64,000 bases of DNA from Bidens hawaiensis (lineage: Eukaryota > Streptophyta > Magnoliopsida > Asterales > Asteraceae), in the NCBI GenBank assembly GCA_021521415.1, contig JAIQDT010009185.1, positions 1 to 64,000 of the forward strand, read 5' to 3'. Shown one piece after another: positions 1 through 19,756 of this stretch. Each line of letters begins with the position of its first letter. Position 1 is the stretch's first letter. The notes beneath the pieces were generated by a model. The model had not been told where the DNA came from, ran no database searches, and saw nothing but the letters and a program-made list of their open reading frames with translations. Made by a program: the position numbers and the translations under genes.

Positions 1-3000
1 AAAATCTAACCTAGGATGATTTTTAGGAAGCTTAACACCCTCCTCTAATCCATGCTCTGGCAAAAGCTGAAACAGTAAGATTATACAATTAATGAAAACG
101 ATTGACATGAAAAATTGATCATTCAAAGTATCCGGTTACCGTTTCTGGGTCAGGCACAGAAGGCATTGTTGGTTCTTGGTGATCAAATCCTTCTTCTTCC
201 CTCTGTAAGTGTATGTCATAAAAAAGCACTATAAGTGTGAACCAATAACTATTAAACAGTGAAGTTGAATAAATATAAACGAAACAATAGACATGTACTA
301 GCTGGCACATTGATTTATAGCTACAAATGATAATATTAGGAGCACCCTCATTTATTGGTAGTCTCAAGTATTTGTCTACTTCTTATACTAGATTAATAAA
401 TATAACCACCCATAGCTTTCATGTTTCATATTGAAATGAAAGAAAGCAAAACTGAAAAATTCATGAAAGAAAAAATTTGTAAGAAGAAATAATCAGATTG
501 GATGCATAGAACACATACATGAAAGGAAGCAATCAAAAAGAAGACAACATGCTCCTTTTGTACTGCGTTCACCCTTCTTGTAGATATATTAGGCACGTCA
601 CTTAGTCGCTCAACTTGATATATGATTGGAACTGTGTATATACACTAAATATCAGGGTAGCATACATTACAAAATCAATTTAGCATAAGAAAGTGCATGG
701 TTTTGAATATGTGGTTTAAATACTTTCACAATAGATTTAAGGTGCATGCATTTTGAAAACTCAGATTTTTTGAAAACTACTACCATGCATATTCAGTTAC
801 AAAATCAACTTACTTTTTACGTCCCCGGAAAGAAGAAAGTGAGCATGAAAGCTATGTAAAATCTTATGAAAATGAACAGTTTTGGATGCTGCAGCCAGTG
901 CCTGAATAAAATTGAACATCTAGATATGTAAAGTATGCAAGGAGAATCTCATTGTGCTATAGAGTGTTAGGATTTAAGATCTTATTTTGGGGTGTAGATA
1001 AAGAATTTCATTCATATAAGTAATGCTAGCAAATCCAAGTAGAAATACATAGAAGCTTCTTGCCTGTCCCATAAACTGTCCTCCATACATGTTAGCAGAT
1101 TTTGGAGCTCCTTTCAGAGTGATTCCTCTGAATGTGTTCACCTTCACAACAAAAGTAAACTCAATCAAAGCACTCTACTGTATACATGATGCCAAACTTA
1201 TTGTACAAAAAATAAAGAGCATGCAAAAGTTTCCTAAATAACTCATATGGATAGACACTCTAAGCAACAAGTTCATGACTAGTGACTACCAACATACGGT
1301 TGCAGTAATCCCCATTTTTTCCCCTAATTTTATATGTGAAAAATCAGAGGAAACGTTAAACACCGGTTAAATACATGCACAGGATCATATTGGGTTACAA
1401 GAGAAGAACTCAGGCGACTGAAGATGCACATTGTAATAGAAAAGGTCCATTTCAGAGTTATTTCTGCGCATTTTTACTTTTTAAAGTCAACATTCAACAT
1501 CTTATAATTGAAAAAAAAATACCAGAGCTTTTTAGCTACCGGATAGTTTACAGTATTTAAAATTGCATGCCTTAAAAAAGAACAAAGGTAAATATCAAGT
1601 TTGACTCAAGAAATTTTTGTTTTGACTGCAAAATGTCAAAAGGGTGTCTTTACTTTGTGGCATTAAAATAAAAACCACAAGAATCATGGATTGACAATAA
1701 AAACCGGTATTCTGCAACTGAGAAAATTTATATAGGCATAACAGAAAATAAACCATGAAATTTAACAGATGCAAGATAATAAATTTGGGTCAAGAATACC
1801 ACATACATCCAGTGGGTCTAAGGACAATATCTTTTCCACAGGTGCACGTGTATTAAAATTCGCATCCACACTCCAAATTGAATATGGATGCATCAAGGGA
1901 CTATATTTGTGGGGCAGCATTAAGCAGGTCAGCTGTAACCATAGTAAAAAAAAGTCAACATTTTTGTGTGGCTGTACAGAACAGCATATGAGCATACTCT
2001 GAACAAACTTTATGCAAATCAGCATGTCATACAGTATAGCAACTACCTTAGTCAATGCAATTATATCTTCTTGCCTATCAGGTTCACCTGCAAAATAGAC
2101 TTGGATCATGTGTTTGAATTGAATAACATATACTGAAAAAGACTGGAAAATGGTGTTCTCTCACTTTGGGTAAAGTGATCAAACTTTCCCCACCGAAAAA
2201 CTTGAGAATCATGACTATCTGCACGAAACGAACGGGATACCTCCACCTGCAAATGCGGATGTCATCAAATAAACTACGAGTTACTTAAAGACTATGTAAC
2301 TTGATCAGTTAACCCTAGAATTAGTCAACAAGGATACAAAAATTACCTCACCATCCCAAATAAAGTAAATTCCACCACCAGGTTCACCTTCTTGGAAAAC
2401 ACACTCACCAGGACCTTCAAAATAAAGCATCTATGCAATCAATTTTGTTGATAATAGTATAATACACTGTGTCAACAGTGAGAACCACTAGGGCACGATT
2501 GTATCATATATAAAGCACATACTGATTATTGAACACATTTATAGCAAATATTGTTTGACTTACAAAAGCTCAAGCTCTGCTCGTTTTGAGCTCTTTTTCT
2601 AAAGGTTGAGCTCGGCTCGTGAGTCGTTTTTAAGCCCAGAGTTGGCTTGTTTATTGTTTATTAATTAATTTATATACGTTTAATAATTATGTTTATATAT
2701 TTTGAGAAAAACCTTAAACGATCCAAAGCTTGACTCGAGCTCGGGTCGTGAGTTGTTTTTAAGCCAGAGGTGGCTCGTTTATTGTTTATTAGTTAATTTA
2801 TACGTTTTTAATTATTTTTTATATATTTTTGAAAAAACTTAAACGATCCAAAGCTCGACTCAAGCTCAGCTATGCAGTGTGAGATTAATACATAGAAGTC
2901 AAAAAGAGTTAACACTTAAAATTACACAAGGTCCTTAAGGCTCGACAAGCCTAAACGAGCTTTCCATTCCCATACAAGACTCGAGCTCGGATGGACTCGG

Positions 3001-3973
3001 CTCGTTTATTATTTATTAATTAATTTATATGTGTTCTTAATTACTTTTATATATTTTAAGAAAAACGTTAAACAATCCTAAGCTCAACTTGAGTTTATGT
3101 GGTACCTTAACCGAGCCAAAGATCACTTGAGCTCGGCCGTGGAGCGTAAAATTAATACATAGAAGTCAAAAAGAGGTAAAACTGAAAAAAACACACAAGG
3201 CTCGTCAAGGCTCGACAAGCCTAAACGAGCTTCCCATACAAGGCTCGAGCTAGGATAGGACCTGGCTCATTTATTATATATTTATTAGTTAATTTATATA
3301 CGCTTTTAATTATTTTTATATATTTTGAAAAAATAAGAGAAATAAACTTTAGCTATCCTAAGCTCAACTCGAGTTCGTGCAGTACCTTAAACGAGCCAAA
3401 GCTTGGTTTGAGCTCGGCTATGCAGTGTAAAACTAATGCATAGAAGTCAAAAAGAGGTAAAACTTTAATAAAAATAAAACACACAAGGCTCAAGCTCAGG
3501 CTCGATAACCAAACGAGCCTTATTCCTGCTCGTTTTGAGCTTTTTATCTATCCGATCTCAAGTAACTCGCGTGAGTTCTACTTCAATTTCACATGTCAAA
3601 CCTACAAAATCTAGTTATAACCGTTACAAATTCAACCTAAACAGCAATTTCATCTCAACACCTTCACAATTCTATCAAATGCATACTAATTAACATTCAC
3701 TACCATACGGTCCATACCTAATCAACAATACTCACACTAAAATCACCAGAACCGTACAACAAATTCAAATTAAATAAGTCAAGAGGATTACTATAGCGTT
3801 TAACGATAACGTGTTCGGCAATTCTCCTAATAGACGAGCTCGGAAGCCTCTGGAGCACAGCCACGTCACCTAAAAACTCAATCGCTGCATCTAGATATGT
3901 TAATAATATAGATATTATGAAGAATTAGGGTTTGATTGGCAGTTGTACGGTTTGTACCTGTTTCTGTATGCAT
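1..3973 (-). CDS. Acyl-CoA thioesterase paralog A, 3' part outside window
   Basis: Spliced gene continuing past the left edge. Coding exons in transcript order: 3958-3973, 3792-3884, 2347-2414, 2165-2246, 2047-2087, 1807-1932, 1064-1141, 814-901, 519-631, 140-202 and about 66 to 1. All are in frame, and most exon lengths equal those of gene B (10704-18212), so this is its tandem paralog. The family hydrolyses acyl-CoAs to free fatty acid and CoA with a double hot-dog fold; the plant form has an N-terminal cyclic-nucleotide-binding-like domain, seen here as GGGIYFIWDGE. The first hot-dog domain contains [17 protein letters not shown]. Oddities: the RDGxSFATRR segment of gene B reads SDVPNISTRR, exon 11 is strongly diverged, exon 5 is 6 nt shorter, and one intron has a GC donor at 1062-1063. 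The catalytic C-terminal half lies outside, so activity cannot be judged. It may be diverged or decaying. Confidence 0.85.
2565..3545. repeat. GAGCTCG-rich tandem repeat in gene A intron 2
   Basis: Three to four degenerate units of about 270-280 bp fill most of intron 2 of gene A. A shared landmark, ATACATAGAAGTC or a near variant, occurs near 2888, 3155 and 3435. Units alternate AT-rich stretches (TTTATTaaTTAATTTATA) with GAGCTCG/CTCGAGC palindromic pieces. Both array ends carry a GCTCGTTTTGAGCT motif. No coding capacity is seen. The superfamily is unknown to me. Confidence 0.6.
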
Positions 3974-4055
3974 ATTATTGAGAAAGAAGCTAACTGACAG
4001 TTGCAGGCTTGTTGTGTGTGGTGTAATCAAAGTCAAACGATGCAGTTTATACTTA

Positions 4056-5850
4056 GGCTGAGGGGTGTGGGGGCTCTAACCGGAGCGCGAGTGGGGGCTC
4101 CAGCCAATAATATTGTGACGTGTGGCAGAGAGAGAAACTGGATAAGGTGGGTGTTGGAGCCCCCGCTGGAGCCCCTGGCCCTGGTGTGGAGGGGCTCCAG
4201 CAGGGGCTCCAGCGGATTTTTTTTTTTATTTTTTTATAAATATATTCAAAAAACGTATTATTAAAAAAACTCATAAAGTATTAAAAAAACACACATTAAA
4301 AAAAACACATTAATATCTAAAAATAAAATAAAAATTAAAGTACTAAAAAAACATTATTCTTATTATTCGGCTTGGTCTTCTTCGATCAACCTCTTTCGGA
4401 TACGTTCCTTTTGCTTTTCCATCAGCATTTGATCGACCGGATTTAGGTTACTGAAGTCTCTTGTAAGGAAGTCCAAATCTCTCATTCGACTTTTTTCCTT
4501 TTTGTCATTAGAGACCACCTCCATGGTTTTGTTGAATTTATTGAGGGATTCAACAAGATCGACGATGTTTACGGCTCCCCCCTCAGCCGGTTTTTTCCCC
4601 TTGGCGTCCCGTCCCAATGGCCGCCTCCTCGGCGGTGAAGACGTTTCCTCCCCCGCAATGTTTAGGTCGAATCCAACGCGGCAATCCGACCCGGCGGAAG
4701 TGCTATACGCTCCAGATGAACTAGTTTTAATCCGTTTCGGCCCTACTTCCGCATCATGGTCCGGCGCCACAAGCTCAACCCACTTGGAACACCTTTTCAA
4801 CCTCTCCCACAACTTTAAATCGTCCCACGTCTTCACCGTCCCATACCTCCGCAAACACTCCTGCCTCCACTCTTCGACAGTGAAATTGTAAACCGCCAAA
4901 TCATCACTGCCACTTGGTCTCATACGACCGGCGTTCCTGTTGAAAAGATTAGTAAACAAGCCGACAAATTTTCTGATTTCGGACCACCGACCCGAAATCA
5001 TATCGGCGTTTCGCTCTGTACTCCCAACGAGCGTATAGAACGTCTCCCTAACCTTTGTCCAAAAAACCTTGTTTTTTTGGTAGTCGGCTGCAAAATGAAT
5101 AATTAAATTAGATTTCCAGTTAACTTTTTTATTTAACTTTTTTATTAAAAATCATTTTTAAAAACGTTAAAACAATTACCCCAACGCCGATCCTCAGAAA
5201 TGACTATCCAAGCCCGACACAAGGCTTCCTTCTCATCCGATGACCACAGAGTGGTTTTCCGTTTCGTCCTCGGAGTCGAAGCCGGTCCCGGCCCGTCCGT
5301 TGCAAGTTGTTTTTTCCGGTGGACGCGTCTTCTTGCTCCCGAAGCATCACCGTGTGATTCTTGTCTCTGGAACAACAAAGTTAGGAGACGGTTGTATGTT
5401 GGATGGTTGAAAGCCGGATGTTTCTTGCGACCCCGAAAAAAACATCGATTGGTCTGGTGACGACCATAAATCGTCGTAACTATAACCTGAATCTAGGTTT
5501 GGGTACCAATTTCCAGACATTTTTGGGTATTATATAGGAGTTTGGGATATTATATATGAGTTTGGAGATTGAAGTTGTGTTTTGATATGGTTGAAATGGG
5601 TTGATTTTGGGGTATTATATAGGAGTTTTTAAAGGTTTTTTTTAAAAAAAAACGGAGCTCAACGGCTCTTTTGGGCGGGCCCACAAGCTTTTCCTCTCTC
5701 TTCTCCCGCGACCACACTCACGCCTGCCTGGATTTCCGCGCTCGCGCCCCTCTCGCGCCCCGGCTCGCGCCCCGGTGGTGTGGGGTTAGCGCCCCGAGGC
5801 GCGAGCGGAGGGGCTCTCGCGCCCAGGATTGCGCCCCACACCCCTCAGCC
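4056..5850 (-). mobile_element. PIF/Harbinger element with ORF1 only
   Basis: The ends are inverted repeats: GGCTGAGGGGTGTGGGG at the left and its complement at the right. They are flanked by the 3-bp target duplication TTA (4053-4055 and 5851-5853), the PIF/Harbinger hallmark. The 1795-bp body holds a two-exon ORF1-type gene on the minus strand but no DDE transposase, so it is non-autonomous. The subterminal regions are GC-rich and asymmetric: the left has repeated GGGGCTCCAG and complements (4080-4215), the right repeated CGCGCCCC-like boxes (5730-5840). Insertion is 82 bp upstream of the gene A start codon, and ORF1 reads in the same direction as gene A. Confidence 0.85.
4363..5520 (-). 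pseudogene. Harbinger ORF1 (SANT/Myb-like plus NAM-associated C-terminus), frameshifted
   Basis: Two exons: 5180-5520 and 4363-5087, with the intron using GT (5178-5179) and AG (5088-5089). The ATG is at 5520 and the protein begins MSGNWYPNLDSGYSYDD. A Trp-rich SANT/trihelix-like region (TLWSSDEKEALCRAW, then VFWTKVRETF) is followed by a charged C-terminal region of the kind often labelled NAM-associated; databases often misname such proteins GST T3-like. Family knowledge: ORF1 is the DNA-binding partner of Harbinger transposase. Exon 1 is broken: the ATG frame hits a stop after VVPETRITR, while the SANT region continues in another frame, so a 1-nt indel lies around 5345-5370. The C-terminus ends at 4363 with no further damage seen. 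Confidence 0.75.
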
Positions 5851-5853
5851 TTA

Positions 5854-7153
5854 TAGTGGTGAATGGTTACCTTTTTGGTACACATTTTTAAAATGATAAA
5901 AACGTTTATACGTAATTAATAATTGAGTCGTGACCGAACTGAATTAACCGATAACCGAGATTTAACCGAGTGTGGGTATGGTTAAGGGTGTTTCGTAACT
6001 GAAAGTTAACTGAATTGGAAAGAACTAAGACATGCTTATATCGAGATGAATGTAGGGAAATTCTTGAACATGTGTATATGTATACGTTAACGTTAATTCA
6101 GTTAACATTTGATGTCGTGGATTCTTTTTACAAGTTCATTTAATTTAAATTTTAGTTTAAATTTGGTTTGGTTAATTAACCAAGATTCATCGAAACCGAA
6201 CAATAATCGATTAAACAAAACCAAAGTTTGGTTTTGGTTTTGGTTATAGCAGTTATGATTATTGTTAAGGGTAAAACTTACTGAGCTACATCTAATTTGC
6301 ACACCGCTATGGGCATAACCTTTATTGTGGCCGAGCGCCCCCCCCCCCCCCCCCCAACATCCCTCAAAATGTTTTTTGTTCAGTGATGTAAATTACTCGT
6401 TTTCATTATAAATTTTTATACGTAGTGTAAATTTACCCGTTTTCATCATAAAAATTGAGCACGACCCTCCCTACGTTTTCGGCTCAGCTTCGCCACTATG
6501 CACCCTCACTTTAACTGACAAATCTGGTATATTTACATCTAGTTAAATAACATCAAAAAAATAATATAAGAAATCGTAAGCTTTTAAACATAACTTTTTA
6601 AATCACTTTAGAAAAAATGGAAAAAAAATATATGTATGAATCTTTGTCATAGAAAGCCATTCTTTTGACATTTTTCTAAGAAAACAAAATAGGGGTACAT
6701 AATAAATTCAAAGTAAGGCGTTTGTGTGATTATATCAACTTTCTAAAATAGACCGATATAATACAATACACACACGATACATATGAGTTTAAAGCAACGC
6801 ATAAAATTGAACTATTTAAAACATATAGATTGTTTTATGATTTAGAAAAACTTTACAATTTTATTTTTATAAAGAAGAAATGAATTTATAGATATGTAAA
6901 TGATTGTTTTAAGAGTAATAAACATATTGGAATTGGAAGATGACATCAACAACCACATAAACATAAACGATGAAAGTTCTTTAATACCCAAGTTGTATTG
7001 TAAACGTGCCTATTCTTTCAAATAGTACATAGCCACACAAATATCAATTATGGCAGTCATATCTAACCATAAATTGCAACCAAGCTGACCCGAAACTAAA
7101 GCGACCTGTACTTGAACATACCAAACCCGATGAACCGGTAATTGGATAATTAT
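5854..7153. other. Intergenic, AT-rich, no gene seen
   Basis: No credible coding region on either strand. It has degenerate GGTTAA/TTAACC-type repeats near 5930-6250 and an uninterrupted run of 18 C at 6338-6355. Confidence 0.6.
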
Positions 7154-7162
7154 AAACTCAAA

Positions 7163-7676
7163 GGGATTATTCTATAAAATAGTAACTAAGTTTTAAAATT
7201 ATTTTAATTATGTCACTTATAAAATGTTATGTTAAAATCAGTCCACTAAAGTTTCCTTTGTGTTTTAATTCTATATAGTTTACCTGAATAGCAGGTGATG
7301 TATGTTTTTTTTATTTCTAAATAGTTTAATATTGCAAAATATTTTTTAAAAAGTTGCGAAAAATTGCAAAAAAAAATATCTGGAAAATTGCAAAAAAAAG
7401 TGATTTTTTTTGCAATTTTTCATTATATATATATATTGCAATGTTTCGCAATTAAAAAAATTCTCAATTTTTATTAATTTTGTCACTTTTTAAAAAATAT
7501 TTTGCAATGTCAAATTATTTAAAAATTAAAAAAACCTATATAACTTGTTATCCAGGTAAAATATATATGATTACAACACAAAAAAAACTTTGATGACCTA
7601 ATTGGAAACAAACATTTTATGAGTAACATGACTGAAACAATTTCAAAACTTAATTACTATTATATAGAGTAATCTC
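7163..7676. mobile_element. Mutator-like MITE with long TIRs
   Basis: A 514-bp element whose two halves are imperfect inverted copies over about 200 bp each. The left end starts GGGATTATTCTAT and the right end complements it as GAGATTACTCTAT. It is flanked by an exact 9-bp direct repeat AAACTCAAA at 7154-7162 and 7677-7685. Long TIRs with a 9-bp duplication are diagnostic of Mutator-like elements. The centre is poly-A/T with repeated TTGCAA, and there is no ORF. Confidence 0.75.
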
Positions 7677-7685
7677 AAACTCAAA

Positions 7686-10503
7686 CCCAACTATACTTAC
7701 GCGGATTGGTTAAAGGTTTCAAACTTTTGGTATTTTCTTTAACCCGAGAAACCCGAATTGGGTTTCAAATATCTGGGATTTTTAGGTGTTACTAATTGTT
7801 ACGATACCCATAACCAACTATACATATCCTTTCATGTGTCAGTTCAACTATTTAATAATTAATTAATTTGATTTTACGTGTTCGTTAATCGCTATTTAAT
7901 ATCATTATTTAATCAGTTTGATAATTCACCCATTCGTTAGTCACCGCATACAAGGTTTAAGTAGCGATGGGTTTTATCATTTATCCATTAGGTAATTGGT
8001 GATCGTTGCAAACAACCTTTGAACTTAGAATTGTAAATCAATTTAACTATGTATAACATAAACTTTTTTTTGGGGGTGGGGGGGGTGGGGGGGGGGGTGG
8101 GTTGAATAGGTTATCTTAAATTTATAACTTGCTTAACAAGGCTAATCAATTTGTTAAACTCTTTTCTCAACACAATAAAAGTAAATGCAATAAGTAAATA
8201 GTTTAAGACATATCTAGGTGACACAACCGATTTATAGAGGCTCAAACAAATGTTAACTAAATTACTTTAGTCCTCTCCCCGATCCTTTGACTGAGATTTT
8301 TTTTAGCATTCATTTCCCTAAACAAGAGTGATCACTAGGTACAATGTCTCACTAAGTTAAGATGGCAATCACCTTATTCATAACACTATGTCAAGATATT
8401 GTATCCTCAAAATAGTGTAACAATATGTCAAGATAGTATTCCCAACTCACATACAATAACAAATTTATATCAAGATGGCGTTCCCCTCTTCAAATAATCA
8501 ACAACTGAATAATCTTATAACAGATCACTAGAAAAACTTCTACGGATGCCCTCTTAACAGTATAAGAATTATCGAATAAGTTGTGGTACTTGCTCGTCTC
8601 TTTCCTATTCTCTCACAATATTACGAATGCATGTACTTAACCAATGATTTCTCTTGCATCTCTCTCTCTCACACACACACACCTCAAATGCATTACATTG
8701 GGTTTGGTCTCGTCTTTATCACCTAACCCACCTCTCATCCTCACCACCGCATGGCAGGCATGTCACTTTTATCCATGACCTGAAACCTACCAAAGGAACT
8801 GCTAACTCAAACCCGAAATACTCGTATCCATGAGCCTGAACCCGAATTCACGACATCCGAACCGTTTCAACTCGGTTCAGTTACTGGTAACTCGTTTTTG
8901 GGTCAATCCGGAAAACCCGTTTTGCGATTTATATTCCACCCTCCTCAAGCGCAACCAATAGTTTTGTTAATTGTGAGATTTTATTAGATACGATTGTTGT
9001 AAATTCTTTCCTTTCGAAATTTAGAAATAGCATCTCATTCTTTTTTCTTTTTTTCTTTTCTTTTTTTTTTTGGCTTATTTAGAAATTTGGAGTTATGAAG
9101 TAAGAAAGCTCGCATGCATCGCAAAATACAATCAAATAAGTCGGGTTGATCTTTGGTCAATCTGGGGTTCTACTTGTGTTAGGTATTGGACTATTGGTTG
9201 AACTACCTATGTGGTTTTGATATGTTATGTCACTGTCCCTTTTGGATTATAATTATTCATAGTTATATCATTTAACTTTACGCAATTTTTTAACTATATA
9301 AATTGATCATATTTCTTATTATATAGTAAAACTAATTTGAGGCCTGTCTAATATAAAGGTAACTAATGAAAAATAATACTACTTAATAATTAAGTGAATA
9401 TAAAAAACGATAAACTTATCATACATTGTTAAGAGAGAGCCGTTGTACAATAGTATTTATTTAGTTAATTTAGTTATTTTTGTTTTTGAAATTAATATTT
9501 GATTGTTATCACTTAAAAATAAATGGTAATGAATGATTTTAAGGATTAGTTGGTTTTAAATTGTGATGATTAATGTGAAAGTAAGACAAAACATTGTCAT
9601 AGTAATTACTATTTAGTATTGAGGATAGATACAAATGATCAATTATGTTAGTTAATTTAGAACGAGTTGTAGTATTTCTTTTTGTGACATATTGTTTGAT
9701 CATGCTGTGTCCAAAGCTAAACCCAATATTATGGCTATAGTCTTTCGGTTTTCATTTATTCATTTTAAAATATATAAAGTTTATCATATTCTTTTGAAGA
9801 ACAAAACTCCAGTTTTATGTTTTGAATCACTTGGACATTTGTACGGATTCATTATACTAATCATGAATTTTATTGAGATTCTGGGATTGACTGTCAGTTT
9901 ATTTAAACCGTGTAACTCATATATCCTCTAAACTAATATTTAATTACACTTTTTTCTACCTATAAACATATTATTGGTAAAAATTAAAAATGTCGGTTAG
10001 TTTGAAGGAAGTTTGAAGGATTTTCGATAGAACAATTCTCTTTCAAAAAGAAGGAAAAAAGTTAGTCAAAGAATTAGAAAAGTCAAAAAGTGCTCATTCT
10101 ATACTGCATCTACTACTTTATTTTTTAATTAGAAAATTAGTACACGCGAATTTACTGAGTTCACAAGTGAATTAATACTTGTAAGAATTTACAAGTAAAT
10201 TGATATTAACTCACAAACTAGTGTTACAATATACATGTTAATATTGATCTGTAAATTTCACATATGAATTTTCACTTCATCAATTTTGAATTAGACATTC
10301 AATATAAGTTATAACTTATAACACAAACATATAAAATGTTGTGTCTCTACTTAAATCAATGTGAAAATTATTCTCTAATTTTTCATTTTTATGGTTGTCT
10401 AAAGAAAATGGATTCTTGAAGCACCCACTACAGAATACATAAGAGGAACAGTTTATTTATAAATGCAATACCTCATTTCATTCCAATTCTACACATACCA
10501 AAT
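7686..10503. other. Intergenic, no gene seen
   Basis: AT-rich sequence downstream of gene B with no recognisable coding region. It includes a G-run tract at about 8070-8101 with G-quadruplex potential, and old repeat-like sequence around 8220-8930. Short ORFs here, such as 9692-9931, show no family motif. Confidence 0.5.
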
Positions 10504-10703
10504 ATATATAATCCTTTGTTACATAAAATGTCAAAAGAATGGTAAAGATCCCACCGCAGTTTTGGGATCTTTAAATGCTTAATTTGGATAGAATTTCCCT
10601 TTGTTTTTAAAGATTTAGACATCCGAAACAACTTATCCTACAACTTCAAACCGACACATCCATGATGACAAATTATTTCGTAAAAGTGGGGTGCATCATA
10701 CCT

Positions 10704-18212
<7,509 letters not shown>

Positions 18213-18258
18213 ATTGAATGTTGACCACAACTTTTGGGAACGAAACCGTTTTTTTAGG

Positions 18259-18266
18259 TATTTATA
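18259..18266 (-). promoter_or_regulatory. Candidate TATA box of gene B
   Basis: The minus strand reads TATAAATA 47 bp upstream of the gene B start codon at 18212. Position and sequence suit a core promoter with a very short 5' UTR. No other support. Confidence 0.35.
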
Positions 18267-18297
18267 TCGTCGGCATTATTATAAGTGGGAATAGATG

Positions 18298-18326
18298 ATA
18301 AAATATCCGGTACGATTCTGGTATAA

Positions 18327-18366
<40 letters not shown>

Positions 18367-18765
18367 TATATTGAGTTGACTATTTTGACCAGTTTGTATT
18401 ATTTTAGCATTTAAAACATGTTTTGAGGGTTTGAACAATATCGTCTATGAAATAAATATCACGACTCAAACGGTGGTTTTATAATTTTTATTCACTGAAT
18501 TTGGTCGGTAAGTTTGTTAATGTACTGACACTAAACTCTAAAAATAAATTGGTTAGCAAAGCACGTGCATTGTGGCGGGGAAGTGACGAATTTGGTCGAT
18601 ATTGATTAATTTCGTTATGGCGTGTTACGGCGATGAATTGACGCGAATTTGATTGACACCTGTTAGGTTTGTTATAACGTGTTACGAAGTGACGCGACTT
18701 AGGTTGATATCGTTGGGGTATAACGTGTGCACAGTGAGAAAAGATCCGGTATGGATCCAGGTATA

Positions 18766-18810
<45 letters not shown>

Positions 18811-19690
18811 ATTAAAGTTGACTATTCTGGTGTCTGTATTTCAGGCTTTTAACATTTAAAACATGTTTGAAGCTTTGAACGATGTTGTCCATGAAATAAA
18901 TATCAAGCCTGAAATGGTGGTTTAATTCACCAAATTTGGTCGGTAAGCTCGTTAAGATATCGGCACTATGCTTTAAAAATAAATTAGTTAGCAAAGCACG
19001 GGCGTTGCGGCACCGACGAATTGACGCGAATTTGATTGATATCGGCTAGGTTTGTTATGATGTGTTACAAAGCGACACGAATTAGGTTGATATCGTTGGT
19101 ATAATGTGGGGACAATGAGAAAAGATCTGGTATGGAGTCGGGTATAATTTATTATTATATTAAAGTTGATTAATTTGATAGTTTGTATTTTAGGCTTTTA
19201 GCATTTAAAACATGTTTGAAGCTTTGAACAATGTCGTCTATGAACTAAATATCAAGCAATGTTTTAAAAACCGGTTTGTATTGGCTGGTTGACCTAGTAA
19301 TACAGGGTTTCGCATAATAGATCTGTATTTTGAGCCTAATATTTTTGGACGGTTTGTTGGAACATCGAACCGGCGTTTTTTTTCTAAAATATCGGTTTAA
19401 ACCAACAAACTGAAATGAGTTAAAGCTCAGTTTTAATACATTGATATCAAGGCTGAAACAATGGTTTTTTTAGCAAGTCGGTGATGAATAAGTTCGGTAA
19501 GGTACCGACACTAAATACTAACACTAAATTCGTATAACAAAACTCGTGCGTTGTGGCAGAGAAGTGACACGAATCTGTTCGGAATCGGTTAAGTTCGTTG
19601 TGGCGACGAATTGACGCTAATTTGAGTGATATCGGTTAGTTTCGCTATGACGTTTTACGAAGCGACGTGAATTCACCGGTTAAACGGTGT
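18298..19690. repeat. About three diverged 350-440-bp tandem units
   Basis: Units share landmarks: CATTTAAAACATGTTT (near 18411, 18851, 19202), a GATCyGGTATGGA-type motif followed by a TTA microsatellite (18328-18365, 18768-18809), and AATTGACGCGAATTTGA (18634, 19018). No ORF. It lies directly upstream of gene B and may separate it from distal regulatory sequence. Unknown family. Confidence 0.6.
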
Positions 19691-19756
19691 TAGCCCTAAA
19701 CCCTAAAAATCAATTAGTAAACACCTTAAAATATGTAACATGTTTTTTTTTTAGAA

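Noticed and set aside
4001..4274. Overlapping ORFs on both strands at the left Harbinger end
   Set aside because: They fall in the GC-rich terminal and subterminal repeat and have no start or homology support.
9692..9931. 79-codon ORF
   Set aside because: AT-rich, isolated, with no recognisable motif or splice context.
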